Shown here: positions 1 to 9,970 of the stretch, piece by piece | Numbering within the stretch: the first letter of the stretch is position 1 | Layout: each line of letters starts with the position of its first letter | From: Eurosta solidaginis | Taxonomy: Eukaryota > Arthropoda > Insecta > Diptera > Tephritidae | Length of the DNA stretch: 64,000 bases | Assembly (NCBI RefSeq): GCF_040869045.1 | Contig: NC_090324.1 | Location: 59,859,346 to 59,923,345 of the forward strand | Direction of reading: 5' to 3' | The notes under the pieces: model-generated | The model's database searches: none | Told to the model about the DNA's origin: nothing | Seen by the model: only the letters and a program-made list of their open reading frames with translations | Translations under genes and position numbers: made by a program

Positions 1-108
1 AATTAAAGAAAAGGAGCGTTCTTTATAAATTTAAAAGTGTTTTATTGTGTGCTTGCGAAGTGTTCTCCATCTTAAGATTGTGCAAAGTGTAGCTTCAGCA
101 ACCCCACA
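1..108 (+). repeat. 3' part of left BEL LTR
   Basis: Matches 9665-9772 base for base apart from about eight substitutions, and ends in CCACA at 108. The LTR continues left of the window. Confidence 0.8.
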
Positions 109-657
109 GTGGTGCAAGAATGGTGCAGGGCGTGTTAGAGCACTTTTCTCGCAAAAAATTTGCACGCTATAAATTCGCAATCTCCAATAAGAATTTCGAT
201 AAGCTAATCAGTTTTCTCGTATCAAAACCCCTTTACAGTCCAACAAATCTAAGTGCAAATAAGACTCCTCTAAGTCACACCAAAAATGAAAACGAAAACA
301 AAAAAACAAAAAACCTCATCTCGAGATAATGTAATACGAGTTAATTTCCCATATCAAAAATATAATAATTTCCCCTAAATACTTTAATACGCATATATAC
401 TGACATATACATACGTTTATAAAAGTGCGGTACGCTGATTCAATTTTATTTTTGTTGCTCTCTCAAGCGGGTACAGTGGTACGAATTCACGGTTCGCGCT
501 ATTAAATATATAATTTCAAAAATTCAAAAAGTTTATCTTGACGTGAAATTTGCATTGCGGTTAGAAATTTTTCTTTAAGTCGTCAACTCACTCTCTCTTT
601 CTCAGGCTCTCTCCCTCACTCTCAGGCTCTCTCCCTCGCTCGCCCACTTTATGTTAG
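109..657 (+). other. BEL 5' leader, no intact gene
   Basis: This stretch separates the LTR from the first gag-like reading frame. It is AT-rich and contains a CT-rich patch at about 585-650 (repeats of ctctctccct type). A 69-codon open frame at 120-329 has no recognisable domain. The primer-binding site should begin just after 108, but I could not assign a tRNA. Confidence 0.4.
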
Positions 658-1159
658 GTGTCCCTCAAAGAAGCCAATCAAAATGCCCCACAATGGGTGA
701 CGACGAAACATCTCAAAGCAGTTCCAAAGATCAACGCCAAAAACGCCAAATCACAAAAAAATAAGCAAATGTTCCCGGCAAGTAAATTCATCTCGGAAAC
801 GGATAATTTCATGGACTACTGTGCTCGATCCAGGTACATCCCCGATTAACGAAAATACGGAATCGTCCCTGAAAATTAACGATATCAATATTGATAAGTT
901 TTGGGACTGGGTCCAAACCTCCCATGACGCGGTATTATATACAGAAGATCTAGATCTCCCAGATGACTTCAAACCGGTCGCCTTTAATAAATACCGGTCA
1001 TGTCTAATTCTCCATGAGGACACAAAAGTCCAGGTAGGGGACCAAATTATGTTGCTCCACCAAACAAATACTCCCATAGCCCTCCCCACCGCATTACTTC
1101 CCAGAGATGGAATAGGTTTCGGCTTAAAAATCCCGCCTTGTGATACAGAAGTATTTTAA
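658..1159 (+). pseudogene. BEL gag N-terminal region, frameshifted
   Basis: Two overlapping reading frames (658-849 and 821-1159) together form the N-terminal part of a BEL/Pao Gag. The second ends with the segment IPPCDTEVF, a motif that recurs at the equivalent place in the minus-strand roo-like element (IKVPPCDTKY, about 27130-27160). That parallel supports the assignment. Gag would form the particle packaging the element RNA. The frame change near 821-849 and the TAA at 1157-1159, just before the expected continuation, show that it is dead. Confidence 0.6.
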
Positions 1160-1173
1160 GGGGGTTTTGAAGA

Positions 1174-1680
1174 ATGGCCGTCATTTCCGGACAGGACATG
1201 TTCACTGCGGTTTATATTAACCACTCAAAAGCCCAGAAATTATACCACCTCCGGTATAAAACACAAGGCAAAGCCGGCCAAATATTTAAACAGTTCCCGC
1301 TCAGTGATGACAATTTCGAACTGGCTTGGGAAGCCTTAAGGTCGCGATATGAAAATCGCAGGGTTTTGGTTGACAACCAAATAAAAACCCCTATGAATTT
1401 AAAACCAATTCCCATTGAAAATAGCGAGGATATACAGAAATTGAGGATATATATAATTGCCTCCAAATCCTCGCTACCCAGCAAGTTTCAACAGAAAGTT
1501 GGAATCCAATCCTCATTTATCTGGTCACCTCTAAACAAAATAATTATGCATTCAGAGGCAACAATCACGAAAAATCCAATCCGAGGATTCAAGCCCATGC
1601 TACAGAACACTTCACAATGTACAAATGCGCATAATGCAAAAACTCCGAGCACCCCTGTACAGCTGAGCAAAATTCGCTAG
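1174..1680 (+). pseudogene. BEL gag, DUF1759-type segment
   Basis: The translation begins with a short bridge (FRDMFTAVY-like, seen as GQDMFTAVY). It then shows the DUF1759 pattern: AQKLYHLRYKTQGKAGQI, then FPLSDDNFELAWEALRSRY, then a leucine/isoleucine-rich helix. In BEL/Pao elements this domain lies in Gag, upstream of the zinc knuckles. It follows the preceding gag segment after one stop, so both belong to one original frame. The last ~55 codons look out of frame. Confidence 0.75.
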
Positions 1681-1681
1681 A

Positions 1682-1830
1682 ATGCCAGTTCATGATCGGA
1701 ACAAGTTCGTGAGAGACAATCACATGTGCTTTAACTGCCGTTCCCAGTCCCACGTTCTCTGAGATTGTAAAAGCATATTCAAGTGTGTTCACTGCCGAAA
1801 GCGGCACAACTCAGCTCTCGAAGATGATGC
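1682..1830 (+). pseudogene. BEL gag zinc knuckles
   Basis: Reading from 1682 gives MCFNC, a histidine, then CKSIFKCVHCRKRH, a paired CCHC/CxxC arrangement typical of BEL/roo Gag. An in-frame TGA sits between the two knuckles. The segment would bind the element RNA. It leads into a threonine/proline-rich linker before the protease. Confidence 0.65.
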
Positions 1831-1953
1831 GACCTCTAGCACATCATCAACGCCCAGAATGCATAAAGCCACAGCCCAAGTAGCAACTACCACCCCAACT
1901 GATGTCAGTCACCCAACTCCCAACTCTCCGGAAGAAAACCGCGAACATCCCAC

Positions 1954-2889
1954 GTGTTCAAAAAATGCCAAGTACAATCTTTCTATTCGGATAATGAAAG
2001 TAAAGTACTACTCCCGACGGCAATCGTCTCAGTAGAACACCGAGGTGAACTCTTCAAACTCAGAGCCCTAATTGACCAAGGGTCAGAACGGAGCTTTATC
2101 TCCTTAAAAGCTCAAATAAAACTGCAAGACGAGCTTAAATCCCAATATGACCAAGTCTTAATAGAATATCTCACCCTAGGTCATATGGAAGAAGCCACTT
2201 CCTACGAAAAATGCTCGGACAACAAACACTTGTCGTTCTACCTACACCATCACGCGGCTATAAAGCCCGAAAAAAGAGCTACCAAGATACGTGTGGTCTT
2301 TAATGGATCAAAGAATTCAACTTCCGTTAATTCTCTGAATGATGTTCTCTATACCGGTCCCACCCTACTACCCGATTTGATGCTATTAATACTCAAGTGG
2401 CGCACGTACCAATTTGTTTTCAACGGCGATGTAGAAAAAATTTACCGTCAAATTCTCTTACATGATGAGGACCAAGATTACTACAAAATTATTTTCGCTC
2501 AGCCCCCAATGATCCAATTCAAGATTTTAAGCTTAAAACCGTCACAGACCGTAAGACCGAATTGCGCTCCCTACTTTGCAATACGTACCTTGCACGAACT
2601 CTCAAAAGACGTCAATAATAGTTTCCCTAAAGCATCTGAGATATTAAAAGATGTAGACGACGGCGGGCCCTCCATCCTCTCAGCTTCAGAGTCCCTCTCG
2701 CAAGTCAGGCAAGCCCTTAAGTCAGCAGCCCCCCCCCCCCCCCCCCTTAGCAAAATCACAGCAAAACATCCTGAAATAATTAAAACTATTCCCAAATCGG
2801 CCTTGCTGGATTCCCAGTTTATCGAATTCGAAAAAGCAAGTACGACGAAAACGCTCGGGATTCAATGGAAAGCCATAAAGGACTCATAA
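1954..2889 (+). pseudogene. BEL protease and reverse transcriptase fragments fused
   Basis: Residues ~20-60 carry the BEL aspartic protease (ALIDQGSERSFIS; the family usually has a D-x-G-S motif here). The frame then jumps over the linker straight into reverse transcriptase (RVVFNGSKN, then DVEKIYRQILLHDEDQDYYK, the palm region). The expected YVDD active site is replaced by KDVDDGG, losing the tyrosine. A run of 18 cytosines (2729-2746) encodes an artefactual proline run and probably marks a slippage site. The length (311 codons) is far below a full Pol, so the coding region has internal deletions. Confidence 0.8.
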
Positions 2890-3138
2890 CCCGTTGAATC
2901 CATCCCAGTAACGACTGCGAACACAAAGCGATAAATTCTCTCGTCTGTCGCGAAATTTTTCGACCCCGCAGAATGGCTGACGCCGATAATGATTCAAGCC
3001 AAAATTCTCTTGCAAGAGCTGTGGCTTGACGGAACTGACTGGAACGAACAGGTGAAGCCCCTCCGCCTAGTAAAGTGGACGCAGTTCGTGCATAACATCA
3101 ACGCCATAACAGGGATTCAAATTCCTCATTGGTTCCCC

Positions 3139-3560
3139 TGACCAACCTCTGGAGCTGTATGGCTTTTACGACGCGTCGGAAAAAGCCTATTGTGCTTGCA
3201 TTTATGTCCGAACGACGGTAGGACAAAACACAACCTCTCATCTCCTAGTCTCTAAAAGCAAAGTGGCACCCCTAAAATACACAAGCTTGCCACGCTTGGA
3301 ATTGTGTGGAGCGCTAGGAGCGAAGCTAGTCTCCGTCGTCCAATCCCAACTCAATCTTCTCCCGCACACATTGACGATGTGATCGGACTCCGAAATAGTT
3401 CTCGCATGGCTAGAAAAGCCTCCCTATAAATGAAAACTTTCATAGCAAATCGAACCGCGGAAATAATCGATCTGGCTGGAAATTCCACTTGGCGGCATGT
3501 ACGCAGTTCCGATAACCCCGCCGACATTGGCACAAGAGGATGCAAAGCTCTTAATTTGGC
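3139..3560 (+). pseudogene. BEL Pol RNase H-like (Pao) segment
   Basis: Translation from ~3139 gives [17 protein letters not shown] and later [18 protein letters not shown], the two best-conserved blocks of the BEL/Pao post-RT domain, including an acidic DAS motif. Stops occur at about 3380 and 3427-3460 (for example TGATCGGACTCC, where TGA replaces a coding triplet). The following frame (3497-3811) continues with weakly recognisable linker sequence leading to the integrase. Confidence 0.7.
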
Positions 3561-3819
3561 AGGTTCCTCCCTATAGTGGAGAGCCTAGAATGGCTCATCA
3601 GTCCCCTGGAAACATGGCCCAAAGACTTGCGCCGCCCTCCGTAAGTCCACCCGAAGTCCGCCGAATCGAAGCATTGCATGCCAGCGAAGAAGAACTCGAT
3701 ATTCTAGATATATTTTCCTCGTTTCCGCGCGAGCTGAGAGTGCTAACTCACGTGCTGCGCTTAATACGCACCCTTAGACCCGCGCGGGCCACATACCAAC
3801 TTTCCCTTTAACCCTTACA

Positions 3820-4720
3820 CACCACGACTTCCGAAACACGAAACTCCAGCTAATTGCCTTAACTCAGTCCCGATATTTCCCCAAGGAAAAGGCATCGTTG
3901 TTAACCTCGAAGCCTATCGACAAACGGAGCCCCCTTCTCACCCTTAATCCATATTTGGATCAAGATGGATTGCTCCGATTCCGCGGTCGCCTGGTTGACT
4001 CAACACTAACCTACAACGAAAGCCACCTTATTATTATCCCGGAAAAAATCCCGCTGCACTCCTCCTACGCCTCCTACATGAAGTTTTCTTGCACGCCGAA
4101 GTCCGCCTCATGCAGCAAACGATTAGAAAGTAACTTTACATTCCTCGGCTCAAGCCACTCATCAAAAAATGCATTTTTCAATGTAAACCATGCACCGTCC
4201 ACAAGTAGCAAATGCGCTCCCAAATAATGGCAGCCTTGCCACCCGCAAGATGTACTTTTGCTCCCCCCTTCACCACAACGGGTGTTGATTTTGCTGCCCC
4301 CTTTTTGACAAAAGCATCCACGCTAATATCGCCTACCCTCGTGAAGGGCTACGTAATTTATTTGCTTCACGACAAAAGCGGTACATCTCGAGTTGTGCTC
4401 AAATCTCACCTCTGAGGCCTTTCTGGCTGCATTTGCCCGTTTTGTTGGACGCAGAGGCTATCCAGCAACTATGATGGGTGATAATGGCACAACCTTTGTA
4501 GGCGCCAAAAGAGCTACGGAAAGTGAATTTGTGACCTTCTCCAACGAAGTCTCGCAAGAAGTCGTCCAAAAATGCGCCACTGAAGGCATAAAATGGAAGT
4601 TTATACCACCCGGCGCTCCTCATATGGGCGGCTTCTGGGAGGCCGCTTTCAAAAGTTTTAAAACCCACCTCAAGAAGACAGTCGGATCTCATAAATGCAC
4701 TCTCGAGGGATACGAATAGA
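3820..4720 (+). pseudogene. BEL integrase zinc-binding and core domains
   Basis: The first part (3898-4080) reads SPLLTLNPYLDQDGLLRF, RGRLVDSTL and ESHLIIIP, the N-terminal block of BEL integrases. The core follows in shifting frames: GVDFAAPF near 4282 (first Asp), GDNGTTFVGAKR near 4477-4510 (second Asp) and GAPHMGGFWEAAFKSFKTH near 4610-4670 (Glu). All three catalytic acidic residues are thus visible. They lie in different frames (3898-4227, 4212-4415, 4393-4719), so no active enzyme can be made. Confidence 0.85.
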
Positions 4721-4737
4721 GGCCGTGTTAAACTCAC

Positions 4738-5216
4738 GCCCCTCTCCCTACTATCTCAGGATCCCTCTGATTTCACCGAGCTCACTCCGGGACATTTTCT
4801 TAGGGTAACCCCTTTATTAGCAATCCATGAACCCGACCATGAGAACCTCTCCCTTCTCAAACGATGGGAAAAGGTCAAGGTTCTCCATCACCAGTTTATC
4901 CGACGATGGAAAGAGGACTATCTCAAGCACCTCCACAAACGGTATCGTTGGAAAGACACCCGTATTGAGCCAAAAGTCGGTGAGTGTGTCCTCATCAAGG
5001 ACGATATAATTCCTCCCACCGAATGGCGCCTCGGACGCATCGAAGGAGCACGCCCCGGCCCGGATGGCCACATTCGTGTTGTCGAGGTGCGCACCCAATC
5101 TGTCATTCTCACACGGCCGATAGTAAAACTATGTTTTCTGCCCCCGGCGGATTTTCCTCTCAGCCCCCAAGCGACCGTGTAGATTTTCGTTACCACCCCA
5201 CTCACAAGACCGCTTA
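4738..5216 (+). pseudogene. BEL integrase C-terminal (DUF5641-like) region
   Basis: Reading on from 4738 gives LTPGHFLRVTPLL, then RWEKVKVLHHQFIRRWKEDY, then PKVGECVLIKDD, WRLGRIEGARPGPDGHIRVV and IVKLCFLPPADFPLS. This is the standard C-terminal module of BEL/Pao integrases, which ends in a P-rich LCxLP block. The segment is largely open over ~145 codons and ends at a TAG near 5180. It is one of the best preserved parts of this element. Confidence 0.8.
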
Positions 5217-5356
5217 GTCCTACAGATTTATCCCGTCAAATCACCGTATCCGCCTTATCCCAAAACCAACAACTAAAATCCCGCTTCATGTCATAGTTAC
5301 AATTATTAATATACCCCTCACTAAACTCATATGGATACGACTCGTTTCAGGCGAAC

Positions 5357-5655
5357 ATGGATGTAATACCAACAACAACTCCAAGGCCAAGAACGTCGAT
5401 ACGCTCTCAGGTGGTGGTGGCTAGCAATCACGCCGAGCGCCAAAACAACAACTCCAACAATAATTTCATGCAATTCCGCGTATAACCGTCACCATTCGTT
5501 ATAATCCAACCACGGTCACGATCCCAAAAGCACGGACCGTTCGGTGCACGGCAGCAGGCCTTCAGACGGCTTCACACCGAGGCAAAGTGGCAAATATCCT
5601 CACGAACGAGGCCTACAGAGCGCTGGAGCAGCTCAGAGTGACATTAGCCGGCTAA
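5357..5655 (+). pseudogene. Short frameshifted ORF downstream of BEL pol
   Basis: An ATG at 5357 opens 42 codons rich in T, N and Q (MDVIPTTTPRPRT...) and stops at about 5485. One frame over, the sequence stays open (TVTIRYNPTTVTIPKARTV... through ANILTNEAYRALEQL) to a TAG near 5655. The clean handover suggests a single ~95-codon frame broken by one indel. I do not recognise the product. It lies where BEL elements normally have only a 3' leader, so it may be an element-specific accessory frame or a captured sequence. Confidence 0.35.
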
Positions 5656-5863
5656 TATGCCTAGGCGGGGCAGGATGTTTAAGGAAGTGATTAGCGCACG
5701 CATGAATTTATATCCTGAATTTGTATTTATTGAATTCCTAACCTCCATCACCACACCACGGTAACACACCCAAAACCTGATCATCGTGGTTGGCAACACG
5801 TGCGTCAAACACTCATTGTTGACATTTGCCGGGACATTGGCCGGGTCGATTTGTGGGGAGGCA

Positions 5864-5985
5864 AAAAAATCGCCCATTGCTCTATGAAAATCATATTCTA
5901 GGGATCAAAATAGGAAACTTTGCCGAAGGAACCATACCTCTAAAATGAATTCTGATGTCCCCCCTTTGGATCGTAGGGGCAAATT
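5864..5985 (+). repeat. Left arm of ~120-bp inverted repeat
   Basis: The stretch from 'aaatcgcccattgctctatg' through 'gatgtcccccctttgg' is the reverse complement of 9385-9508, at roughly 85-90% identity by eye. The pair brackets the nested LINE and its flanks. Confidence 0.8.
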
Positions 5986-6200
5986 TTGAAAAATCCCACT
6001 TTGAAATGCCTATGTTTTTTCTTTTTGGAATTTATTTTTCTCTTTAGAAATTTATTTAGTCAGAACATATGTAAATGAAAAAATGAATTTAACTTAGTAA
6101 TTGAAAAGAAATTAAAAAAAATTATTAGAAATTAGCGTTTTTACAACCCCCTTTTAAAACCAAGGCATCACTGTGATGCATTTGCATGTCGTAAACATAG
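5986..6200. other. AT-rich flank of nested LINE
   Basis: No gene. The last ~55 bp (6146-6200) resemble 9268-9325 in direct orientation: both carry a TTTTAAAA...AAGG...CACTGTGA...TTGCA...TCGTAAA pattern. The match is too diverged to be a simple target duplication. Confidence 0.4.
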
Positions 6201-6225
6201 TTCAATTCAATTCAATTCAATTCAA
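6201..6225 (-). repeat. (TTGAA)5 LINE 3' tail
   Basis: Five perfect pentamers (TTCAA on +) directly follow the LINE 3' end. Such microsatellite tails are typical where target-primed reverse transcription does not use poly(A). Confidence 0.75.
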
Positions 6226-6346
6226 TTTATTTAACACATTTGTACAATATTTGGATATGTGTACAATATATTAATGTGAGTATAACAATATTTATATTAA
6301 TATAAAAGAAATAACAGAAATAGACAATGTAGATTCGAGAAAATAG

Positions 6347-7661
6347 CTAGAATAGTGTTTTTCGTATATCAAAAAATTCAGACAAAGCCAATTTAAAGCG
6401 CGATGCATTGGGCTCATTTTTAATAAAATTAGGTAATGAGTTCCATACTTTGATAGTACTGACAAAGAACGTCTTTGATGATGAGAGATATTTATGGCGT
6501 GGAACGATAAGGTTACAGGTTCTGTCAGATCTAGCAAAACATAAATTTCGGAATAGGTATTCTGGCTGTTTTTTATAAATTAATTTATTCAGGAAAATTA
6601 GATTGCGATAGTTTAGGAAGGTAGTATGCAATCAAGTATTTTAAACGAAAACCCTGATATGTTGTCAAATTTACGCTTCAAGTAGATATATCTTGCACAA
6701 TTGTTCAATGCAAGTTGTAGCTTATTTCTAGACCTGCAGTCTATATCACCAAACACTAACCCTCCCAACGAAATGAAAGGAACTATTAGTGATTTGACTA
6801 ACATTAATTTGACATTTGGAGGAATGAAAGCAGCTGTGTACTACAATTTCCTTACCACAAAATAAATTTTTGATAAAACGTAGTTAATATGATCAACACA
6901 GTTAAAATTGGAATTTAGTTTGAACCCTAAACTACTAACGACCGACTCATACTTAATGGTAATATCCTGTAGTATAACCGATGGCAAATTCTCTACTAGT
7001 TGCGGAGAGTGCGCAATGCAAATAACTTTTGTTTTAGCCGCATTTAGAATTAAATTATTATCACTAGACCACGAAGAGATGCTTCCGAGATCCTCGTTCA
7101 CCCTACAAACCAAATCTTCAGATAAGCCAATAGGGCGAGATAAATATATTTGTACATCATCAGCATATAGATGTATTCAAACACTTTTACAGCAATGAGT
7201 AATATCGTTAATGAACATACTGAACAAAATTGGTCCAAGTATAGATCCCTGAGGCACCCCCGAGCACAGGCACTTCATCTCGGAGCAACCACTTTTTTCT
7301 ACTACCTTCTGCCAACGATGTGTAAGATAGTTTTCGAGCAATCTTGAAGGACTAGAAGAGAATCCAAAGTAGTGTCGAAATTTCATTAAGAGAATGGAAT
7401 GATCTACAGTGTCAAAGGCTTTCGAAAATTCTAAAAGTGACATCACAGTCAAATCACCCCTATCGTAGGCAGGTCTTCAGTTACCTTGAGTAAAGCCGTC
7501 GCACAACTATGGCTCGCTCTATAACCAGACTGGCATTCTGAGAGAAGGTTGTTCTTATTGAGGTATTCGGTGATTTGGGCCACCACTAACTTTTCCCAGA
7601 TTTTAGAAAAAGGCGGGTAATATGCAATTTGATGAAAATCTAGTAGGAGATTTATTGACAA
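6347..7661 (-). pseudogene. LINE ORF2 reverse transcriptase and C-terminus
   Basis: Order on the minus strand: PFSKIWEKLVVAQITEYL and GYRASHSCATALLK (fingers), FSKAFDTVDHSILL (motif A), GVPQGSILGPILFSMFIND (motif B), YADD near 7156-7167 (motif C), NLILNAAKTKV (motif D) and GFKLNSNFNCVDHI (motif E). The thumb and tail follow (STIKVWNSLPNFI near 6430). The catalytic Asp of motif A and both Asp of YADD are kept, but the motifs fall in at least four frames (7449-7661, 7177-7452, 6841-7113, 6347-6804). The final domain resembles the conserved tail of CR1/Jockey-like RTs. Confidence 0.85.
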
Positions 7662-8290
7662 CGTCTAAGCCAGCGGAATACAAATTATCCATTAATGTTA
7701 TTGACCTCAAGTCATTGTTTAATAGGTCTGTGTTAAAGTCACCACAGACCAAAATATGTTCATATTTGTATATAAATTCAGACAATTTTAGGAAAAAATT
7801 GTATAACTTATGGAATTTACTGTGGTTGTACACACACACAACTAAACACTTCTTTAATGCATCACTAACTTCTATAATCAAGTACTCAACAGGACCATTT
7901 TCGTTGGATTCGAAGATAACCTGATGTCTCAGCGATGTTTTACAATATATGGCAACACCTCCACCTCTTTCTCCGGTTTTTCTATCATTCCGTGCCAATG
8001 TGTAAGAGTGTAGTTTATAAAATTCATCCTCAGTATCCTCTCTAAACAAAGTCTCAGTCACACAAAGTATGTCAATTTTTGTATTTTGCAAAATTTGGTT
8101 CATGTAATCAAGTTTCTGTAAATTAAGACTACGTGCATTTATGTAGCAAAGCTGCAAACCTGCATTACTGTTGCTTCCAAGGGTTAAAATGGTCTTGAGA
8201 CATTCGTTGTCAGTACTCAGATACTCATTTTCACTGATCATTAGGATTAATGCACTTAGCGCTGCGTAATGGGCTTTGGTTTGTAGAATT
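7612..8290 (-). pseudogene. LINE ORF2 apurinic endonuclease domain
   Basis: The minus-strand frame from ~8180 to 7612 has the exonuclease/endonuclease/phosphatase signatures: LQLCYINARSLNLQK (N-terminal Asn), DILCVTETLF (catalytic Glu), GGGVAIYCK, and ILVCGDFNTDLL (the GDFN block). It would nick target DNA to prime reverse transcription. After TRFSSN the frame jumps directly to the RT fingers, so the end of the endonuclease and the RT N-terminus (about 200 residues in related elements) are deleted. Confidence 0.85.
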
Positions 8291-8399
8291 GAAAGTAATA
8301 AAGAAAAGAGGAATTTGCAAATGATAAACATACATATTTGAAAAAGTAAGAGAGAAAGATAAAAAAGTAAATGTAGTAATAAACATAAATATTTATCCC

Positions 8400-9240
8400 A
8401 TGCTTGCGTCGTTGTAGAAATTCGTCATCATTGTTTGCTTCGCTGACAAGAGCATTTATATCTTCTCTGCTTTTCACCAGCTTAGCCTCCGTTTTTCTCT
8501 GCACTCTCACGTATACACTGCCTCTAATGCTAAAAGCTTCAGCTGTGTTGCGTGGTGCATTATCTCTCTGTTTCGCTTGGTTAAACATTCATGCACGAAT
8601 ATTTTCCCATAGCCAATCTCATCAACATCAGAGAGAATTAAGGCTCTTTTTTGGTCTTCACAAAAGTAGATATAGCTTTAAGCAGTTGATTTCTATCGTG
8701 CGCTGAGTTAAGTTTAATTACAACAGGCACATAATCATTATTTGAATTTTTGTGTTTGTTTGAGCGCATACGGAAAGCTTGACGAATGGCTGGTGTCCCA
8801 TAACTAATTGCTTCACAAAGTTTGCTGAAAATTTCTTTAACATTGTCATTATTTGAATTCGGTATACCATTTATCACGATATCAGTTCACACAGCTTTCT
8901 CCCCAAGATCCTCAATTTCCTCACGCAATGCATCAACCTTGGTTTTGAGAAATGCAAACTCAGTTTGTGCATTTTCGACACCCGATACTCTTTGTTCACA
9001 TCTGCCTATTCTCTCTTTCGCATTCGCTAACTCACCCGTAAGCTCGCTCATTCTTTGCATAAGTCTATTCTCCATGGATTGCATTGACTCATTAATATGT
9101 TTAATAATATTTTCTTCGTGCGTTTTGAGTTTATGTTCCCACATTTCAGTTATGTGTTCAATGATATATTTTTCATGCTTTTCGAGTTTTTTCTCCCATA
9201 TTTGCATAAGCTGTTCGGCTGATATACTCTCACCTTGCAT
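8400..9240 (-). pseudogene. LINE ORF1, coiled coil plus RRM-like region
   Basis: From 9240 the minus strand encodes 117 residues with heptad-like runs (KKLEKHEKYIIEH, KERIGRCEQRVSGVE), a clear coiled coil. A stop at about 8885 and a frame change lead to VINGIPNSNNDNVKEIF-like sequence (8877-8638). The C-terminal block follows (IGYGKIFVHE then QAKQRDNAPRN across two frames). This coiled coil plus nucleic-acid-binding layout is that of LINE ORF1 chaperone proteins. At least two frameshifts disrupt it. Confidence 0.7.
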
Positions 9241-9384
9241 TTTTCATTTTTAGTTGTGTGGGTTTTTTATTCAACCGTTTTAAAAAACGAAGGTAACACT
9301 GTGACACAATTGCAGATCGTAAAATTGCTTGCTTTGTTTTTTTTTAAGCCACCACAAGACACAGCAGGTAGAATTGAAATTGCA
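9241..9384. other. Flank between LINE 5' end and inverted repeat
   Basis: No gene seen. 9268-9325 is a diverged direct match to 6146-6200 on the other side of the LINE. Confidence 0.35.
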
Positions 9385-9508
9385 CCTACCCAAAAGTTCG
9401 ACCCAAAGGGGGGACATCAGAATTCGTTTTAGAGGTATGGTTCCTTCAGCAAAGTTTCTTATTTTGATCCCTAGAATACGCTTTCCATAGAGCAATGAGC
9501 GATTTTTA
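9385..9508 (-). repeat. Right arm of ~120-bp inverted repeat
   Basis: Reverse complement of 5864-5985. It includes a block reading 'ggttccttcagcaaagtttc' on + that is present in inverse on the left side. Confidence 0.8.
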
Positions 9509-9509
9509 A

Positions 9510-9513
<4 letters not shown>

Positions 9514-9549
<36 letters not shown>
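9514..9549. repeat. (TA)n microsatellite
   Basis: About 18 uninterrupted TA units. Confidence 0.95.
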
Positions 9550-9552
<3 letters not shown>

Positions 9553-9575
9553 TTCGAAATTCTTTACCATCGCGG

Positions 9576-9772
9576 TGTGACACGAAAATTTATAAAATTG
9601 TAACAAAATTCTGTAACCTTCAAGTTATTAAACCCCCATTTGTAAACTGTATGAAACCCTCACAAATTAAAGAAAAGGAGTGTTCTTTATAAATTTAAAA
9701 GTGTGTTTTTGTGTGCTTGAGAAGTGCTCTCCATCTTAAGATTGTGAAAAGTGTAGCTTCAGCAATCCCACA
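9576..9772 (+). repeat. Right BEL LTR (start uncertain)
   Basis: 9665-9772 duplicates the LTR remnant at 1-108. The 5' edge is a guess: TGTGACAC at 9576 is the nearest TG-start after the microsatellite. The end at CCACA is fixed by loss of similarity to the left copy. Confidence 0.65.
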
Positions 9773-9970
9773 TTGCTGGAACCACTCAACATAACGCCAC
9801 AAACCGAATACAAGCTCCACAAAGAGACGGCCTTGTGTTATACCATCAACACCCACACCGCCACATCATCGCCATCACCACCACATCATCGCTCTCATCG
9901 CCGCATCTGCAGCATTCTCATCCGCTAAAAGGAAGCACCCCTTAACAGTGGCCGAAAAAGCAAGGTAAAT
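9773..9970. other. Leader-like sequence after LTR
   Basis: No gene. The stretch is rich in CAC/CATC units (9848-9915). It may be host DNA, or the leader of a second, otherwise lost BEL copy whose 5' LTR is the one just upstream. Confidence 0.3.

Larger units (their letters stand above)
6201..9240 (-). mobile_element. Non-LTR retrotransposon (LINE), two-ORF type, degenerate
   Basis: Read on the minus strand, an ORF1 with coiled coil (9240-8640) precedes an apurinic endonuclease (8290-7612) and a reverse transcriptase (7661-6800). A C-terminal region follows, and the 3' end is AATAAA-like with five TTGAA units (6201-6225). The short-repeat tail and the RT sequence point to the CR1/L2/Kiri or Jockey side of the LINE tree; I cannot place it more finely. 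Several frameshifts and a large internal deletion at about 7615-7640 make it inactive. It sits between the arms of an inverted repeat. Confidence 0.85.
1..9772 (+). mobile_element. BEL/Pao LTR retrotransposon, degenerate, with nested LINE
   Basis: The left edge holds the last 108 bp of an LTR that recurs at 9665-9772 in the same orientation. Between them are gag (DUF1759 type), zinc knuckles, protease, reverse transcriptase, RNase H-like and integrase segments in BEL/Pao order on the + strand. All are broken by stops and frameshifts, so the element cannot encode its own proteins. A minus-strand LINE (6201-9240) lies in the 3' untranslated part. The two LTR stretches differ at roughly 7% of positions by eye, which indicates an old insertion. 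The true 5' end lies outside the window. Confidence 0.85.

Noticed and set aside
2729..2746. Proline-rich linker in BEL Pol
   Set aside because: Encoded by an 18-base C run, most likely slippage rather than a real linker.
8822..9253. 143-codon + strand ORF rich in S, C and F
   Set aside because: Antisense shadow of the LINE coiled-coil ORF1.
5986..9384. Direct ~55-bp matches flanking the LINE as its target duplication
   Set aside because: Only ~75% alike and much too long and diverged compared with the LINE; not a target duplication.
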